Assembly (NCBI GenBank): GCA_947167215.1
Contig: CAMVHE010000022.1
Location: forward strand, 1-40,535
DNA: 40,535 nucleotides
Origin: an uncultured Clostridia bacterium
GTDB taxonomy: Bacteria > Bacillota > Clostridia > Christensenellales > Aristaeellaceae
Direction: 5' to 3'
Positions 40,488-40,535 of this stretch are shown in pieces. The notes beneath the pieces were generated by a model, which was not told the DNA's origin, searched no databases, and was given only the letters and a program-made list of their open reading frames with translations. The position numbers and the translations under genes were made by a program. The stretch's first letter is position 1. Each line of letters begins with the position of its first letter.

Positions 40488-40535
40488 CTGTGAAAAAAGT
40501 CCCATTCTAATTTAACAACAAAAGTGTCTTGATTT
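40488..40535. mobile_element. Possible left edge of an insertion sequence
   Basis: GGGGCTGTGAAAAAAGTCCC (from about 40484) is a short imperfect inverted repeat followed by AT-rich DNA, a look I associate with the ends of transposase-bearing elements such as IS1182-like ones. The element itself would be outside the window, so this is tentative. From 40257 to 40483 I see no supported gene. Confidence 0.25.

Noticed and set aside
40263-40493. 76-codon frame near the right edge
   Set aside because: It has a TTG-type start without ribosome site, no motif and a composition like random sequence.
1-40535. CRISPR array, prophage or integron
   Set aside because: No regularly spaced repeats, phage structural genes, integrase or att-type duplications were seen.

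Overview
The window looks like chromosomal DNA of a low-to-mid GC Gram-positive anaerobe, probably class Clostridia (Bacillota). The signs are strong AAGGAGG ribosome sites, TTGACA-17-TATAAT promoters, frequent GTG/TTG starts, a PolA without proofreading residues, DUF975 and CmpB-type membrane proteins, and a Cys-type sulfatase. A host-associated Christensenellales-like lineage would fit the 'ALAED'-type signal peptides, but that is only a guess. I see no CRISPR array, tRNA, rRNA or complete insertion sequence; the last ~45 bases may be the edge of one.

Layout. 1-5137 (minus): oligopeptide ABC operon oppA-(hairpin)-oppB-oppC-oppD-oppF, with oppF running off the left edge. 5182-11146 (plus): a degenerate sigma-like membrane protein with a pRiA4b ORF-3-like protein, a secreted Cys-repeat/peptidoglycan-binding protein, a BTAD-type regulator with a degenerate GGDEF-like tail, and a DUF2238-like membrane protein coupled to an S51 peptidase. 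11341-19483 (minus): an eight-gene operon coding for a NitT/TauT-type ABC importer (one binding protein, two permeases, two ATPases), a DUF4432 epimerase-like protein, a Cys-type sulfatase and a DUF3604 PHP-type hydrolase, with a divergent LacI-family regulator (19795-20877). 21145-23274 (minus): GH36 alpha-galactosidase. 23481-27289 (minus): proB-proA-proC followed by a DUF3089 hydrolase. 27449-31511 (plus): thiamine pyrophosphokinase, membrane-anchored type-B carboxylesterase, membrane-anchored EEP-family hydrolase and a YbaK/ProX-type editing deacylase. 31864-37364 (minus): polA, a CoaE-lytic transglycosylase fusion, and a family-5 solute-binding protein. 37573-40228 (plus): a DUF975-CmpB fusion membrane protein and an unrecognised protein.

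How the genes work together. The most coherent and least familiar unit is the LacI-controlled locus at 11341-20877. All three of its enzymes lack signal peptides, so the likely scheme is import of an intact small sulfate (or phosphonate/phosphate) ester, followed by cytosolic ester cleavage and processing of a sugar-like or polyol part. A 13-bp sequence shared by the two divergent promoters is a good operator candidate. The other notable object is one reading frame that joins dephospho-CoA kinase, a transmembrane helix and a lytic transglycosylase.

All functional names come from reading motifs by eye; no database search was run.
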